From a virus: 40,514 nucleotides of DNA. Position 1 is the stretch's first letter; each line of letters opens with the position of its first letter. Below the pieces are notes generated by a model, which was given only the letters and a program-made list of their open reading frames with translations, was not told the DNA's origin and did no database searches. The stretch is taken from IMG/VR virus record IMGVR_UViG_3300025661_000007, positions 1 through 40,514 of that record. One strand, written 5' to 3'. The translations under genes and the position numbers were made by a program. Below, piece by piece: positions 16,984 through 23,881 of this stretch.

Positions 16984-18507
16984 TCAACGTCTATAATAGT
17001 TACTGCGATTGATAATATCATCTTTACTAAGAGTGTTTTCATGCATTCCACCGTATTTCTTTAAACCAATCGCCATATATCTAAAACTATCAGCTCCATG
17101 ACCAGCTTTCTGGTGGTCTTTTGGCTTATTACATACCAATCCATCAGCCGTAACATCTTTTCGATAACCATCAAGATTCTTAATCCCAGCAGAACAAGCA
17201 TTTAAATCAAACCAACAATTAGGCAGTAACTCTCTGACAATATCAATACCATCTTCAACAGGAAGTCTATCAAGAACAGTTACACTTAAACCCATCTTCT
17301 CCAAAGTATTCTTACGACTTATACCAGTACTAATATCATGCACTCTAACATCATGAGGTAAATAATGAGCATCAAATATAACTTTATGTTTCTCTTGCCA
17401 TTTCCGTAACCAATGAACATATGTAGATAAGCTCTCATTGTTATTCTCATAATAACCAACAACTCTTATATATATCCCCTGTACTTGCACAATCCATATC
17501 GCAGTAGCATCACTAAAGCCCAAATCCCAGCTTGTAAATGTCGGTAGATCTTTATTAACAGGTACAGTGTTTATCTGGTTATTCTCCCGCAATTCATTCA
17601 AGGCTTTCTGATAATAATAAGCATCACTAGATACCTCTATCGCCTCTTTATATGTAGAAGGATACTCTTGTTGCATCTTATCACCCTGAATACGCTCTTC
17701 TGCCGCATACCACTTCTTCTGGGCATCATTCAAATGTATTCCACTCTCAACAACAAGACTATGAAAATACTCATTTATACGCTCTGATAATGGGTAGTCC
17801 TCAAACAATTGATATTCTGGGTTGTCATACCATGGAAAGAAAAAGAACTTAAAATCTTTAGAAGTTAACTTTCTCCCAGACTCTTGAACATCCAAAGCAT
17901 CATTACACAAATCAGGCATAAGCCCATATCTTCCCTCCATTGTAGACTCAATAAATATCTTCCCCTTCTCTGCTGCTGGTATCGCTCCAGTCTTTACCTC
18001 TTCCGCTTTAGCAGGGAACTGTTGATACATCTTAGCAAGCTCACTTACATGCAATATCTGTAACGTATCAGACCTCACCATCGTATCCGCTGTAATTATA
18101 GAACCATTGTCAAACTCAATAGATGATGTAGTTAATCTTATAGCCTTCGGTACAAATCCAGAATCTTTTAAATATTGTGGTATCTGCTCATATGGAAATC
18201 TTATCTTAGATGCAAATATCTTTAATGCATCACTCTCTCTATGCGCTATTATCGCAGCCTTAAAATTATCATTAAATAAACACTCATCAAGTATTACAAA
18301 TACACATACCCCAGTAGTTATCCCATGTTGTCTTGCCTTTGGTATTACATTACGTGTATGACTCTCTTTAAGCAGCCTTGCTTGAGTTATATTAGGCTTT
18401 ATGACATCTACTTTACCCCACTTGTCTTTGACCTTGTACAGCGACAGTATACGCTTTTCTTTATCTGCTATAAACTCTGCTATTTCTTGTTTGGTTTCAT
18501 CATTCAT
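16984..18507 (-). CDS. terL: Terminase large subunit
   Basis: 507 residues, a normal TerL length. ATPase domain: Walker A-like KARQHGITTG at 57-66, Walker B ILHVSELA at 151-158 and coupling motif ESTMEG at 187-192. RNase H-like nuclease domain: D328 in SWDLG, D386 in LPHD and D473 in GHGADS, the three metal-binding acids. It cuts concatemeric DNA and drives it through the portal. Start ATG follows TGGAGAAGAT. Unusually, 685 non-coding bases separate it from terS. Confidence 0.95.
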   Translation of the reverse strand: MNDETKQEIAEFIADKEKRILSLYKVKDKWGKVDVIKPNITQARLLKESHTRNVIPKARQHGITTGVCVFVILDECLFNDNFKAAIIAHRESDALKIFASKIRFPYEQIPQYLKDSGFVPKAIRLTTSSIEFDNGSIITADTMVRSDTLQILHVSELAKMYQQFPAKAEEVKTGAIPAAEKGKIFIESTMEGRYGLMPDLCNDALDVQESGRKLTSKDFKFFFFPWYDNPEYQLFEDYPLSERINEYFHSLVVESGIHLNDAQKKWYAAEERIQGDKMQQEYPSTYKEAIEVSSDAYYYQKALNELRENNQINTVPVNKDLPTFTSWDLGFSDATAIWIVQVQGIYIRVVGYYENNNESLSTYVHWLRKWQEKHKVIFDAHYLPHDVRVHDISTGISRKNTLEKMGLSVTVLDRLPVEDGIDIVRELLPNCWFDLNACSAGIKNLDGYRKDVTADGLVCNKPKDHQKAGHGADSFRYMAIGLKKYGGMHENTLSKDDIINRSNYYRR

Positions 18508-18830
18508 ATCTTCTCCATATTGTTATAACGCATATTTATTTCTACACTGTTTGCATGTTGAATGTTAGCGTTTTTTTAAAAAAAATAAAAAATAAAATTG
18601 GGAGGAGCCATAATATTATAAAGCATTCTCCCCACAGGGATTCCCATTGGAGAGCTTTTGTAAAAGTCCGTATATATACAAGTCGCAAGCGATAGTCATT
18701 GATGTTGCATTCGTTCCCCCTCCATCTTGTAGCGTCTTTGTTTCTAGCGCCGTTAGTCGCATCGTGTTGCAGTCGCTATATGTCACGCTTGTGTTGAGCG
18801 CTTGCGTGTGTGTTGTCGCAACGTAGCCTA

Positions 18831-18874
18831 TGTGTGTGTGTTGTGTGTGTGTTGTGTGTGTGTTGTGTGTGTAT
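18831..18874. repeat. Four tandem 11-bp GT units
   Basis: Three perfect copies of TGTGTGTGTGT and a fourth ending in A/T lie head to tail, so the TT step recurs every 11 bases, close to one helical turn. The tract continues as alternating TA to about 18885. Such DNA can be bent or left-handed and could be a phased protein-binding array, or simply slippage-prone sequence. Confidence 0.8.
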
Positions 18875-19048
18875 GTATATATATAGTGTTGTGTTTAGTG
18901 TCCTTCAATGTGTAATTGCCCCTGCTTTTAGTGTGTTGAGTGTCAAGAATCTGAGCTTTGAAAATAAATTTATCGTCGTTTTATCACTGTAGATATATAG
19001 ACAATAGAACACTGCACTTTTACACGCAATAAGCACTTATCTTTACTA

Positions 19049-19076
19049 TTGACAACAATTCTCTAAAACATATAAT
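19049..19076 (+). promoter_or_regulatory. Consensus sigma70-type promoter, rightward
   Basis: TTGACA (19049-19054), 16 bases, TATAAT (19071-19076): both hexamers are perfect. Transcription would start near 19083 and run rightward, antisense to terS, toward the operon of small genes that begins at 20086. It is the strongest promoter match I found in the window. No other good promoter was found before 20086. Confidence 0.65.
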
Positions 19077-19173
19077 CAAAGATTATGTGAAACATACGCA
19101 CTTAGCGTGTGAGCATAATTCTAGACTTGAGCTCAATAACGAAAGTCGCTTAAATCACATAACCAAAGATTAT
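19072..19173. promoter_or_regulatory. Two operator-like palindromes at the rightward promoter
   Basis: ATAATCAAAGATTAT at 19072-19086 is a perfect inverted repeat (six-base arms, three-base centre) overlapping the -10 box and start point. A copy with one mismatch lies at 19159-19173. The pair, 87 bases apart, would suit repression by a dimeric helix-turn-helix protein, perhaps with looping. Candidate binders encoded here are the double-HTH protein at 21880 and the Cro-like protein at 30438. Confidence 0.5.
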
Positions 19174-19192
19174 ATAAAAACAAATGCTAGTC

Positions 19193-19843
19193 TTAAGCTT
19201 TCTCAAGCTTCTTCTTTTTAGCTAGCCGTTTCTTAGCATCCTCAACAAATTGCTTAGACTCATCTAAAGCCTGTTTTTGCTTATTAATGTCCGCAGTGTC
19301 GCTAACTTTCTTTCGCTCATCTTTATAACTTGTAAAGCTCTGATTTTTATCTTGATTATCACGATCTTGAAAGCCGTGGCAAAATTGAAATACGCTTGCG
19401 TTATAAGTACCTCTAGAGGCTCCTTCTTCACGACGGGTTCTTAATCGTTCCCTAACAATTGCCATTGCTGAAGCAAAATTTACATCTTTTTCAGCAATCT
19501 TATACATTGTAGAGCGTGTGTAAGGAGGTTCACGATATAGCCCGAACTTTTCCATCACTAAATTATTTTCATAATCCGACCACTTCAAAAAATCATCAGC
19601 TTCTTTTTTGCAGCGCTCAGGTGTCCATTCAAGAGGTCTACATGCGTTTTTTGCGTCGGCTTGATCTCTTATATCTCTAGCTTTTGATTTAATAGATACT
19701 GTTAACTCTCTAGCATAACATTTAACACACAGTCCCCGCCCGCGGTGCTTTCTTTTAATAGTCCCGCAATTTACGCAACAATCGTGTTTTAGCGCCCATT
19801 TTACAGGCTTTTTGATCTTAACTTTAGCTTTAATCTTACTCAT
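19193..19843 (-). CDS. terS: Terminase small subunit candidate with N-terminal zinc ribbon
   Basis: 216 residues from ATG 19843, preceded by GAGG; the frame extends four codons upstream to a GTG lying within the SD. A basic tail is followed by a zinc ribbon C22/C23-x-C26 ... C39-x2-C42. The middle (about 70-160: WTPERCKKEADDFLKWS, RSTMYKIAEKDVNFASAMA) resembles helical DNA-binding domains of phage small terminases, and the C-terminus is a Lys-rich coiled coil. It is the gene before terL. It would recognise the packaging site and load TerL. The zinc ribbon is an uncommon addition. Confidence 0.7.
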   Translation of the reverse strand: MSKIKAKVKIKKPVKWALKHDCCVNCGTIKRKHRGRGLCVKCYARELTVSIKSKARDIRDQADAKNACRPLEWTPERCKKEADDFLKWSDYENNLVMEKFGLYREPPYTRSTMYKIAEKDVNFASAMAIVRERLRTRREEGASRGTYNASVFQFCHGFQDRDNQDKNQSFTSYKDERKKVSDTADINKQKQALDESKQFVEDAKKRLAKKKKLEKA

Positions 19844-19911
19844 ATCTTGCCTCACTTTTTATTTTTAATGTATTAAATCTCATAGTGTAAAGCAAGCTAT
19901 TTTACTTGCCC

Positions 19912-19941
19912 TTGCAATATAACTTTAAAAAGTAATTGCAA
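19912..19941. promoter_or_regulatory. Operator-like inverted repeat between terS and the rightward operon
   Basis: TTGCAAT (19912-19918) and ATTGCAA (19935-19941) form a perfect seven-base inverted repeat separated by 16 bases, in the 240-bp divergent region between terS and the gene at 20086. The half-site spacing of about two helical turns suits a dimeric regulator of late or early transcription. Promoters nearby are weak by eye. Confidence 0.35.
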
Positions 19942-20085
19942 TAAAACGCGCACTGAGTTATTGTAAGAGTATTAAAAGATAAGATGAAGCGAAAATTGTG
20001 ATCAGCTTAGCACGAAATATTCTCTGAGCAATAGAGTAACTTTATACAGTCTTTAATAATATTAAACAAAAATGGAGTTAACAGA

Positions 20086-20400
20086 ATGAAGATTAATAAA
20101 ATACATATAGATGATATTAAAACAATTTACGAAAACAAAACTAACCGAGGTCATTGGTTTGACAAAGACTGGAGCCGTTTCTTTAAAAGTAGACTTGCGA
20201 AATATGGCTACAAGATTTTAGATAACATTTATTTTATCTCTAGCGAACAGAACAATATTGACGATGAACGCTTATATACTATCAGAAAAATGGATAAAGA
20301 ATGTGACATTGAAAGCGTTGATGGCTTTCAGAAATATAAGACAAGCGCCCAAGCTAATAGAGAGCTTAAGAAGATATTAACCGATACTCTAGCTTGCTAG
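20086..20400 (+). CDS. Conserved small phage protein (DUF7447-like)
   Basis: 104 residues. The core, HWFDKDWSRFFKSRL, GYKILDNIYFISSEQNN, ERLYTIRKM and FQKYKTSAQA, matches a small family of phage proteins with an RFF.SR...YFVSSE pattern; function unknown. First gene of the rightward small-gene operon, with the leader GGAGTTAACAGAATGA characteristic of this set. Confidence 0.7.
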   Translation: MKINKIHIDDIKTIYENKTNRGHWFDKDWSRFFKSRLAKYGYKILDNIYFISSEQNNIDDERLYTIRKMDKECDIESVDGFQKYKTSAQANRELKKILTDTLAC

Positions 20401-20418
20401 CACTTCTATAACAAAGCA

Positions 20419-20445
20419 GGGGGTTAATAGCCCCCAACAATGGGG
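20419..20445 (+). promoter_or_regulatory. Alternative hairpins that could mask a ribosome binding site
   Basis: CCCCC at 20431-20435 can pair with GGGGG at 20419-20423 (seven-base loop) or with GGGG at 20442-20445 (six-base loop). The latter is the Shine-Dalgarno sequence of the gene at 20453. The two hairpins exclude each other, so the first frees the SD and the second hides it. No U-run follows, so it is not an intrinsic terminator. Regulation is inferred. Confidence 0.35.
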
Positions 20446-20452
20446 TAACAGA

Positions 20453-20626
20453 ATGAAGATAATCAACGGTAAGAAATACGCTAAAAACAATAAAGAATAT
20501 ATCCAATCATTATTTAAAGCGGGCGGTACGTGTGTCGGATTTTATAAAGAAACTAAAGCTAATCCAATCCATATTTTAACAGATAATCAAAGAAATATAA
20601 TAACAAACATGGGAACAGAATGCTAG
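20453..20626 (+). CDS. Small hypothetical protein, 57 aa
   Basis: Begins MKIINGKKYAKNNKEY and is basic, with one buried-looking stretch (GGTCVGFYKE). It uses the operon's standard leader (GGGGTAACAGAATGA), which supports translation despite its length. Its last codons overlap the start of the next small gene by seven bases. No family recognised. Confidence 0.6.
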   Translation: MKIINGKKYAKNNKEYIQSLFKAGGTCVGFYKETKANPIHILTDNQRNIITNMGTEC

Positions 20627-20703
20627 GAACAAGATTTTTAATATTCATAGGGATAATTGTCCTATGTCTAATACATGATGGATATAAACCAGGTTGCGGT
20701 TGA
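20620..20703 (+). CDS. 27-residue single-pass membrane peptide
   Basis: MLGTRFLIFIGIIVLCLI forms one hydrophobic segment, followed by a short tail HDGYKPGCG. The leader GGGAACAGAATG matches that of its neighbours and the start overlaps the end of the gene upstream. Tiny phage membrane peptides can be holin-like, superinfection-exclusion or regulatory factors; nothing here decides among them. Confidence 0.5.
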   Translation: MLGTRFLIFIGIIVLCLIHDGYKPGCG

Positions 20704-20730
20704 TAACAATATAAAACAGTGGAGAAAAGA

Positions 20731-20904
20731 ATGAAAATAACAATACAAATTAGGAGCGTATATGGCAATAGAAGATTTTACCCGATGTGCGAAAAGTCAA
20801 AGCTATTTTGTGCAATGACACAAAAAACGACACTATCACAAAACGCTATAAATTGCATCAAAGCACTTGGCTATGAGATAGAGCTAAAAGCCGAAACAAT
20901 ATAA
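20731..20904 (+). CDS. Small hypothetical protein, 57 aa
   Basis: Start at ATG 20731 with GGAGAAAAGA directly upstream; an in-frame ATG twelve bases earlier lies at the SD itself and is unlikely. The product starts MKITIQIRSVYGNRRFYP, has three cysteines and ends in an acidic helix. It resembles the short phage proteins that carry an N-terminal beta strand pair and are of unknown function. Confidence 0.6.
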   Translation: MKITIQIRSVYGNRRFYPMCEKSKLFCAMTQKTTLSQNAINCIKALGYEIELKAETI

Positions 20905-20923
20905 TAAAACAATGGAGAACAGA

Positions 20924-21115
20924 ATGAACACTTTAGAATCTTATAAACAAACATATTTAGACACTTTAAGCAGTGCGCAATCATCTTTAAGCGACAATTT
21001 AAACTGCGAATATATCTACACGGATGAATTCGATATTTTAATAGAACATTTCACGGCTAGGGGCTATCTTGAAGCCAAGGGCATTAATCTATTAGAGCTA
21101 GAGAAAGGGGTATGA
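20924..21115 (+). CDS. Small acidic hypothetical protein, 63 aa
   Basis: Start at ATG 20924 after GGAGAACAGA. The protein is acidic and mostly helical (MNTLESYKQTYLDTLSSA..., ending LLELEKGV). The GAGAAAGGGG near its end supplies a ribosome binding site for the next frame. No family recognised. Confidence 0.6.
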   Translation: MNTLESYKQTYLDTLSSAQSSLSDNLNCEYIYTDEFDILIEHFTARGYLEAKGINLLELEKGV

Positions 21116-21116
21116 T

Positions 21117-21272
21117 GTGGATACCGTTACTAACCGTCAAATGATGGATAAAGTCAGTAAAGAGTTTCAGCGGAGACTACATTTAGGAGAAAGCTCACGG
21201 CTAGAGGACGTAATACTATATATTAAAGACTTACAAAAAAGCGTGGTAGATGATGAAATTGAAGCTAGATAG
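21117..21272 (+). CDS. Small hypothetical protein, 51 aa, probable GTG start
   Basis: The frame opens with GTG 21117 shortly after GAAAGGGG and reads through QMMDKVSKEFQRRLHLGESS and EDVILYIKDLQKSV to a TAG at 21270. An internal ATG at 21141 would give 43 residues. Its end overlaps the start of the following gene by 23 bases, fitting the tight packing of this operon. Charged and helical; function unknown. Confidence 0.45.
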   Translation: MDTVTNRQMMDKVSKEFQRRLHLGESSRLEDVILYIKDLQKSVVDDEIEAR

Positions 21273-21438
21273 ATATTATAGAGAATCAAAACATGGATAT
21301 GTAGAGCTTGGAGAAACCTGGATATTTGATTTTCTTTATGAAGAATATATTACTCCAGGCTTTGAGGAGTTTACCAATAATAATCTTGTAGAAGTTTATT
21401 TCAAGCGTGGAGAATGGCACGAGGAGATAAAACAATGA
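21250..21438 (+). CDS. Small acidic hypothetical protein, 62 aa
   Basis: Rich in aromatic and acidic residues (YYRESKHGYVELGETWIFDF, then EEFTNNNLVEVYFKRGEW). Two adjacent ATG codons could start it. It overlaps the upstream small gene and ends four bases inside the next start (21435). Possible DNA mimic by charge, but this is only a thought; no family recognised. Confidence 0.55.
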   Translation: MMKLKLDRYYRESKHGYVELGETWIFDFLYEEYITPGFEEFTNNNLVEVYFKRGEWHEEIKQ

Positions 21439-21557
21439 CGGTCTTTACTGTGATACTAATTACGATTGGTTCATATTTCGTGGGGTTTTTCTGTGGTATA
21501 CTGCACGAAAGGACACCTCAAAAGACAAGATACGGAAGAAAGTTTAAACAAAAATAG
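21435..21557 (+). CDS. 40-residue single-pass membrane protein
   Basis: An N-terminal hydrophobic segment (about 3-23: VFTVILITIGSYFVGFFCG) is followed by a strongly basic tail (HERTPQKTRYGRKFKQK). SD is GGAG eight bases upstream, overlapping the end of the previous gene. Orientation would place the basic tail in the cytoplasm. Small holin, antiholin or membrane-modifying early protein are all possible. Confidence 0.55.
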   Translation: MTVFTVILITIGSYFVGFFCGILHERTPQKTRYGRKFKQK

Positions 21558-21566
21558 GAGAACAGA

Positions 21567-21866
21567 ATGAGTGATAAGAAATTAATAGACAAAATAGAAA
21601 CAACTATATTATCCCAAAATACATACTTATCAGACAATAAAGAGCTACTTTTGTCTATAACGCAATTCTTTATCGTTTTCCCCGAAACCATCGTCTCTAA
21701 AGACACTTTTTTATATAAACTCGGGGACGGCGAGCTAATAGAAATAGATATATCACTGCTACCTTCTATTGACGGCATCAAGCCCTTATCATTAATGAGC
21801 ATAGGCAATCAGATAGAATCAATAAACAACATAAAAGAAGGCTTAACAAACATCTTGTTTAGCTAA
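21567..21866 (+). CDS. Hypothetical protein, 99 aa
   Basis: 99 residues, acidic, mixed alpha/beta, with no cysteines and no membrane segment. It carries the full leader GGAGAACAGAATGA, identical to those at 20924 and 21880. No family recognised; likely an early protein by position. Confidence 0.6.
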   Translation: MSDKKLIDKIETTILSQNTYLSDNKELLLSITQFFIVFPETIVSKDTFLYKLGDGELIEIDISLLPSIDGIKPLSLMSIGNQIESINNIKEGLTNILFS

Positions 21867-21879
21867 AAAGGAGAACAGA

Positions 21880-22470
21880 ATGAACATATTTAAAAAGATT
21901 AAGAAAGCCTTTTTCAAAGAAGAAGAAGTCAAAGAATATAAAAAACGCAGACCGCAAATAACTAAATACAAGCGCAACAAGCTAATTATACTAGCTAAAG
22001 AAAATCGGTACTCGCAGAATGAGATGTCAGATATGCTTGATATATGTCCGACAACAACATCACGAATACTAAATAGCAATAGAACACCCAACGAATCTCA
22101 AGAATATAAAAAGCCGATGGATTTAACAAAAGATGAAATCTTCAGAATTAAGAAACTGGTAAATACAGGCAAATATACACAAAGTCATATAGCCAAATTA
22201 TTTAAAGTGGCTACATCTACTGTATCAAAAGTAATCAATGATCAAGTTAGCACTAAACAGAAAAAGCAAAATACAAGTGCTAAAGTTGTTGAGAAACCCA
22301 AGTACATTGAGATGCATGAAATAAAAAAAGGTCATAAAATTGAGATGTGTCACGTATCAGATGAGGGGCTACTGATATTATCAGAAGTATGGCTAGTGCT
22401 AGAATCAAAAACAGGCATAACTATCTACACTAAAGATGCCTCTGAAATCTTAAACAAGGAATCTAAATAA
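21880..22470 (+). CDS. Double helix-turn-helix DNA-binding protein
   Basis: 196 residues. A basic N-terminus is followed by two HTH units: about 34-67 (LIILAKENRYSQNEMSDMLD, TTTSRILN) and about 85-121 (IFRIKKLVNTGKYTQSHIAK, STVSKVIN). Both fit the resolvase/Trp-repressor-like fold used in homeodomain-like HTH proteins. The C-terminal 60 residues form a small beta domain (IEMCHVSDEGLLILSEVWLV). It is a likely regulator and the best candidate encoded in this operon to bind the operators at its promoter. Stop overlaps the next start (TAATG). Confidence 0.7.
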   Translation: MNIFKKIKKAFFKEEEVKEYKKRRPQITKYKRNKLIILAKENRYSQNEMSDMLDICPTTTSRILNSNRTPNESQEYKKPMDLTKDEIFRIKKLVNTGKYTQSHIAKLFKVATSTVSKVINDQVSTKQKKQNTSAKVVEKPKYIEMHEIKKGHKIEMCHVSDEGLLILSEVWLVLESKTGITIYTKDASEILNKESK

Positions 22471-22646
22471 TGGATAGAATGGGAATAAGCTTTCACGCTC
22501 ACATAAGAGCAGATAAAGATAATACAGTTGAGTGTAGAACATATAACAACGGCGAACATTCTTATAAAGTTTTAGAGATAAACGGATTAGCAATATTTGG
22601 CATTGATATAATCAAAGATAAGCTAATAGAAGAATTAACAAAATAG
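22470..22646 (+). CDS. Small hypothetical protein, 58 aa
   Basis: Its ATG overlaps the stop of the double-HTH gene (TAATG), so it is translated by reinitiation. The sequence MDRMGISFHAHIRADKDNTV, a middle VLEINGLAIFG and a C-terminal helix suggest a compact alpha/beta fold. It resembles small phage proteins with an immunoglobulin-like strand pattern only vaguely; no firm family. Confidence 0.55.
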   Translation: MDRMGISFHAHIRADKDNTVECRTYNNGEHSYKVLEINGLAIFGIDIIKDKLIEELTK

Positions 22647-22656
22647 AGGTATCAGA

Positions 22657-22884
22657 ATGAACGAAGAACATCTACAATTACATAAACAAATGTGCGAAAC
22701 TAGTGAAGAAATAGTAGAAATTCTTTCTGAGAAAGCTCTAGAAGAAGGTTTTGATGTTGAAATTGTATTGGGATCAATGGTTAATGCCTTTGCGATGATG
22801 TCATTGGATTATATTAAAGCAATAGAAAAGTCAGTAGATAACCGCAAAGAATTTATACTAGGGTTAATAACTGATTTAAAGTAA
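22657..22884 (+). CDS. Small acidic helical protein, 75 aa
   Basis: 75 residues, helical and acidic (MNEEHLQLHKQMCETSEEIV, ending EFILGLITDLK). Leader GAGGTATCAGAATGA. It is the last gene of the rightward operon and is followed 25 bases later by a terminator. No family recognised. Confidence 0.6.
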   Translation: MNEEHLQLHKQMCETSEEIVEILSEKALEEGFDVEIVLGSMVNAFAMMSLDYIKAIEKSVDNRKEFILGLITDLK

Positions 22885-22909
22885 TTAATAGAATATCTTC
22901 CAAAACATT

Positions 22910-22938
22910 GGGGCGTAGCATACGTTACGCCTCTTTTT
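22910..22938 (+). terminator. Terminator of the rightward small-gene operon
   Basis: GGGGCGTA (22910-22917) pairs with TACGCCTC (22926-22933), with one G-U pair, and TTTTT follows at 22934-22938. The T-run on the other strand is absent. It ends the rightward operon exactly where the convergent rusA gene ends (stop codon 22939-22941). Confidence 0.8.
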
Positions 22939-23430
22939 CTATTCCTCTGCTTTCCACTGCTCATAAACGCTTGACAACCACTTTTTAATTGCGTGATAAC
23001 AATACTTAAGCTTTTCATTCATACCGTACCTCAATATTATTTCTGTTCTTGGGTTTTCATCATATATTCTTAGACCTTCTATACGCCATATTTGGTTGTC
23101 ATCGTGATATACTAGACCGTTCATTACGTCAAGTGGCATCTTAATAAGATTGTCTATATCAGGCTTTTTAGAGTGTCGTGAGTCATCTTCTATTATAGCT
23201 TTTTTCTTCTTCTTTGATAGCGACTTTGGTATCGGCATATAAAACACAATTTTCATTTCTATCGGAGATGTTATTATATCATCAACCCACTGTTCAGAGA
23301 TTATTTTTGCTATCTCTTTTTTAATCTTACAAGATGGGTCATAGACTTTAACAAAGCTACCAATGTTAGCGAATCTAGGCCGTGGTTGACCCTTCGGTAT
23401 TCCGTCAATCGTGATAGTTTTTATGGGCAT
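22939..23430 (-). CDS. rusA: RusA-family Holliday junction resolvase
   Basis: 163 residues. GIPKGQPRPRF at 10-20 and KPDIDNLIK at 89-97 are RusA hallmarks. Acidic metal ligands are D91, D93 and the D110/D111 pair, spaced like D70, D72 and D91 of E. coli RusA. It cuts four-way junctions and resolves recombination intermediates and branched replicating DNA before packaging. It ends the leftward operon and overlaps the next gene upstream by one base. It fits functionally with the annealase and nuclease at 30.8-33.6 kb. Confidence 0.9.
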   Translation of the reverse strand: MPIKTITIDGIPKGQPRPRFANIGSFVKVYDPSCKIKKEIAKIISEQWVDDIITSPIEMKIVFYMPIPKSLSKKKKKAIIEDDSRHSKKPDIDNLIKMPLDVMNGLVYHDDNQIWRIEGLRIYDENPRTEIILRYGMNEKLKYCYHAIKKWLSSVYEQWKAEE

Positions 23431-23669
23431 TACATCTCCAAAGTTGAAAAGGATTTGCCTACTTTATATACTGTATCGAAAACGGTATCAGTCCCAACCA
23501 TTTCGAAAATATCTTTGTGTTTTTCATTCCAAGCGGGTATCCATTCTTTAATCGGTATGTCTAAAGATCCAAAAGCCCATATCATTGAATAATCTAGTTG
23601 ATCATATTCTACGCCCGACGCTAGCAGTGTTAGTTTAATTTCTGATAGCGATATAGTTGACTGTATCAT
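23430..23669 (-). CDS. Hypothetical protein, 79 aa
   Basis: 79 residues, acidic, with tryptophans in an amphipathic middle (YSMIWAFGSLDIPIKEWIPAW). Directly coupled to rusA by a one-base overlap, so it may act in the same process. No family recognised. Confidence 0.55.
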   Translation of the reverse strand: MIQSTISLSEIKLTLLASGVEYDQLDYSMIWAFGSLDIPIKEWIPAWNEKHKDIFEMVGTDTVFDTVYKVGKSFSTLEM

Positions 23670-23678
23670 TTTTTAACC

Positions 23679-23879
23679 TTAATTAAGTTTTGGTTCATCG
23701 TCATTGTTTCCTGCCAAGTCTTTTACGATATTATAGACCATAAATAGCCCTGTCGCTAATAGAGATAGCCCTATTTCGTTCGATATACAAGTACCCATTA
23801 CAAGCATATGCAATACTAAGAAAACAGCTAGAAACAGTATTAAACAGCTTTCTGCAAAATCATAAAATTCTTCAGGCAT
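23679..23879 (-). CDS. Small two-span membrane protein; holin-like in form
   Basis: 66 residues: an acidic start (MPEEFYDFAES), hydrophobic segment 1 (CLILFLAVFLVLHMLVM), a short loop with a cysteine, segment 2 (IGLSLLATGLFMVYNIV), and a hydrophilic tail ending in DDEPKLN. Two spans and a charged tail match class II holins, but the gene sits in an early operon and no endolysin is nearby, so the role is open. Confidence 0.55.
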   Translation of the reverse strand: MPEEFYDFAESCLILFLAVFLVLHMLVMGTCISNEIGLSLLATGLFMVYNIVKDLAGNNDDEPKLN

Positions 23880-23881
23880 CG

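Larger units (their letters stand above)
18508..19192. other. 685-bp repeat-rich non-coding spacer between terS and terL; candidate packaging site
   Basis: I find no credible gene here. Contents from left to right: an A/T-rich tract (18577-18597); a bulged hairpin with AAAGC+TCTCC pairing GGAGA+GCTTT (about 18619-18656) and a small GGG/CCC hairpin in its loop; the word AGTCGC at 18681, 18755, 18771 and 19144, with GTCGC at 18815; an 11-bp-phased GT tract (18831-18874) running into alternating TA; and a consensus rightward promoter with two operator-like sites (19049-19173). It is locally GC-richer than its surroundings. A pac or cos region is the leading idea because it lies between the two terminase genes. 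Confidence 0.5.

Noticed and set aside
18810-18992. 60-residue frame reading through the GT array as CVCV repeats
   Set aside because: Its composition is dictated by the GT tract, it has no SD, and nothing else suggests a protein.
22971-22999. TTGACA-17-TGATAA promoter-like match
   Set aside because: It lies inside rusA, the -10 match is poor, and it would fire antisense just past a terminator with no gene to drive.
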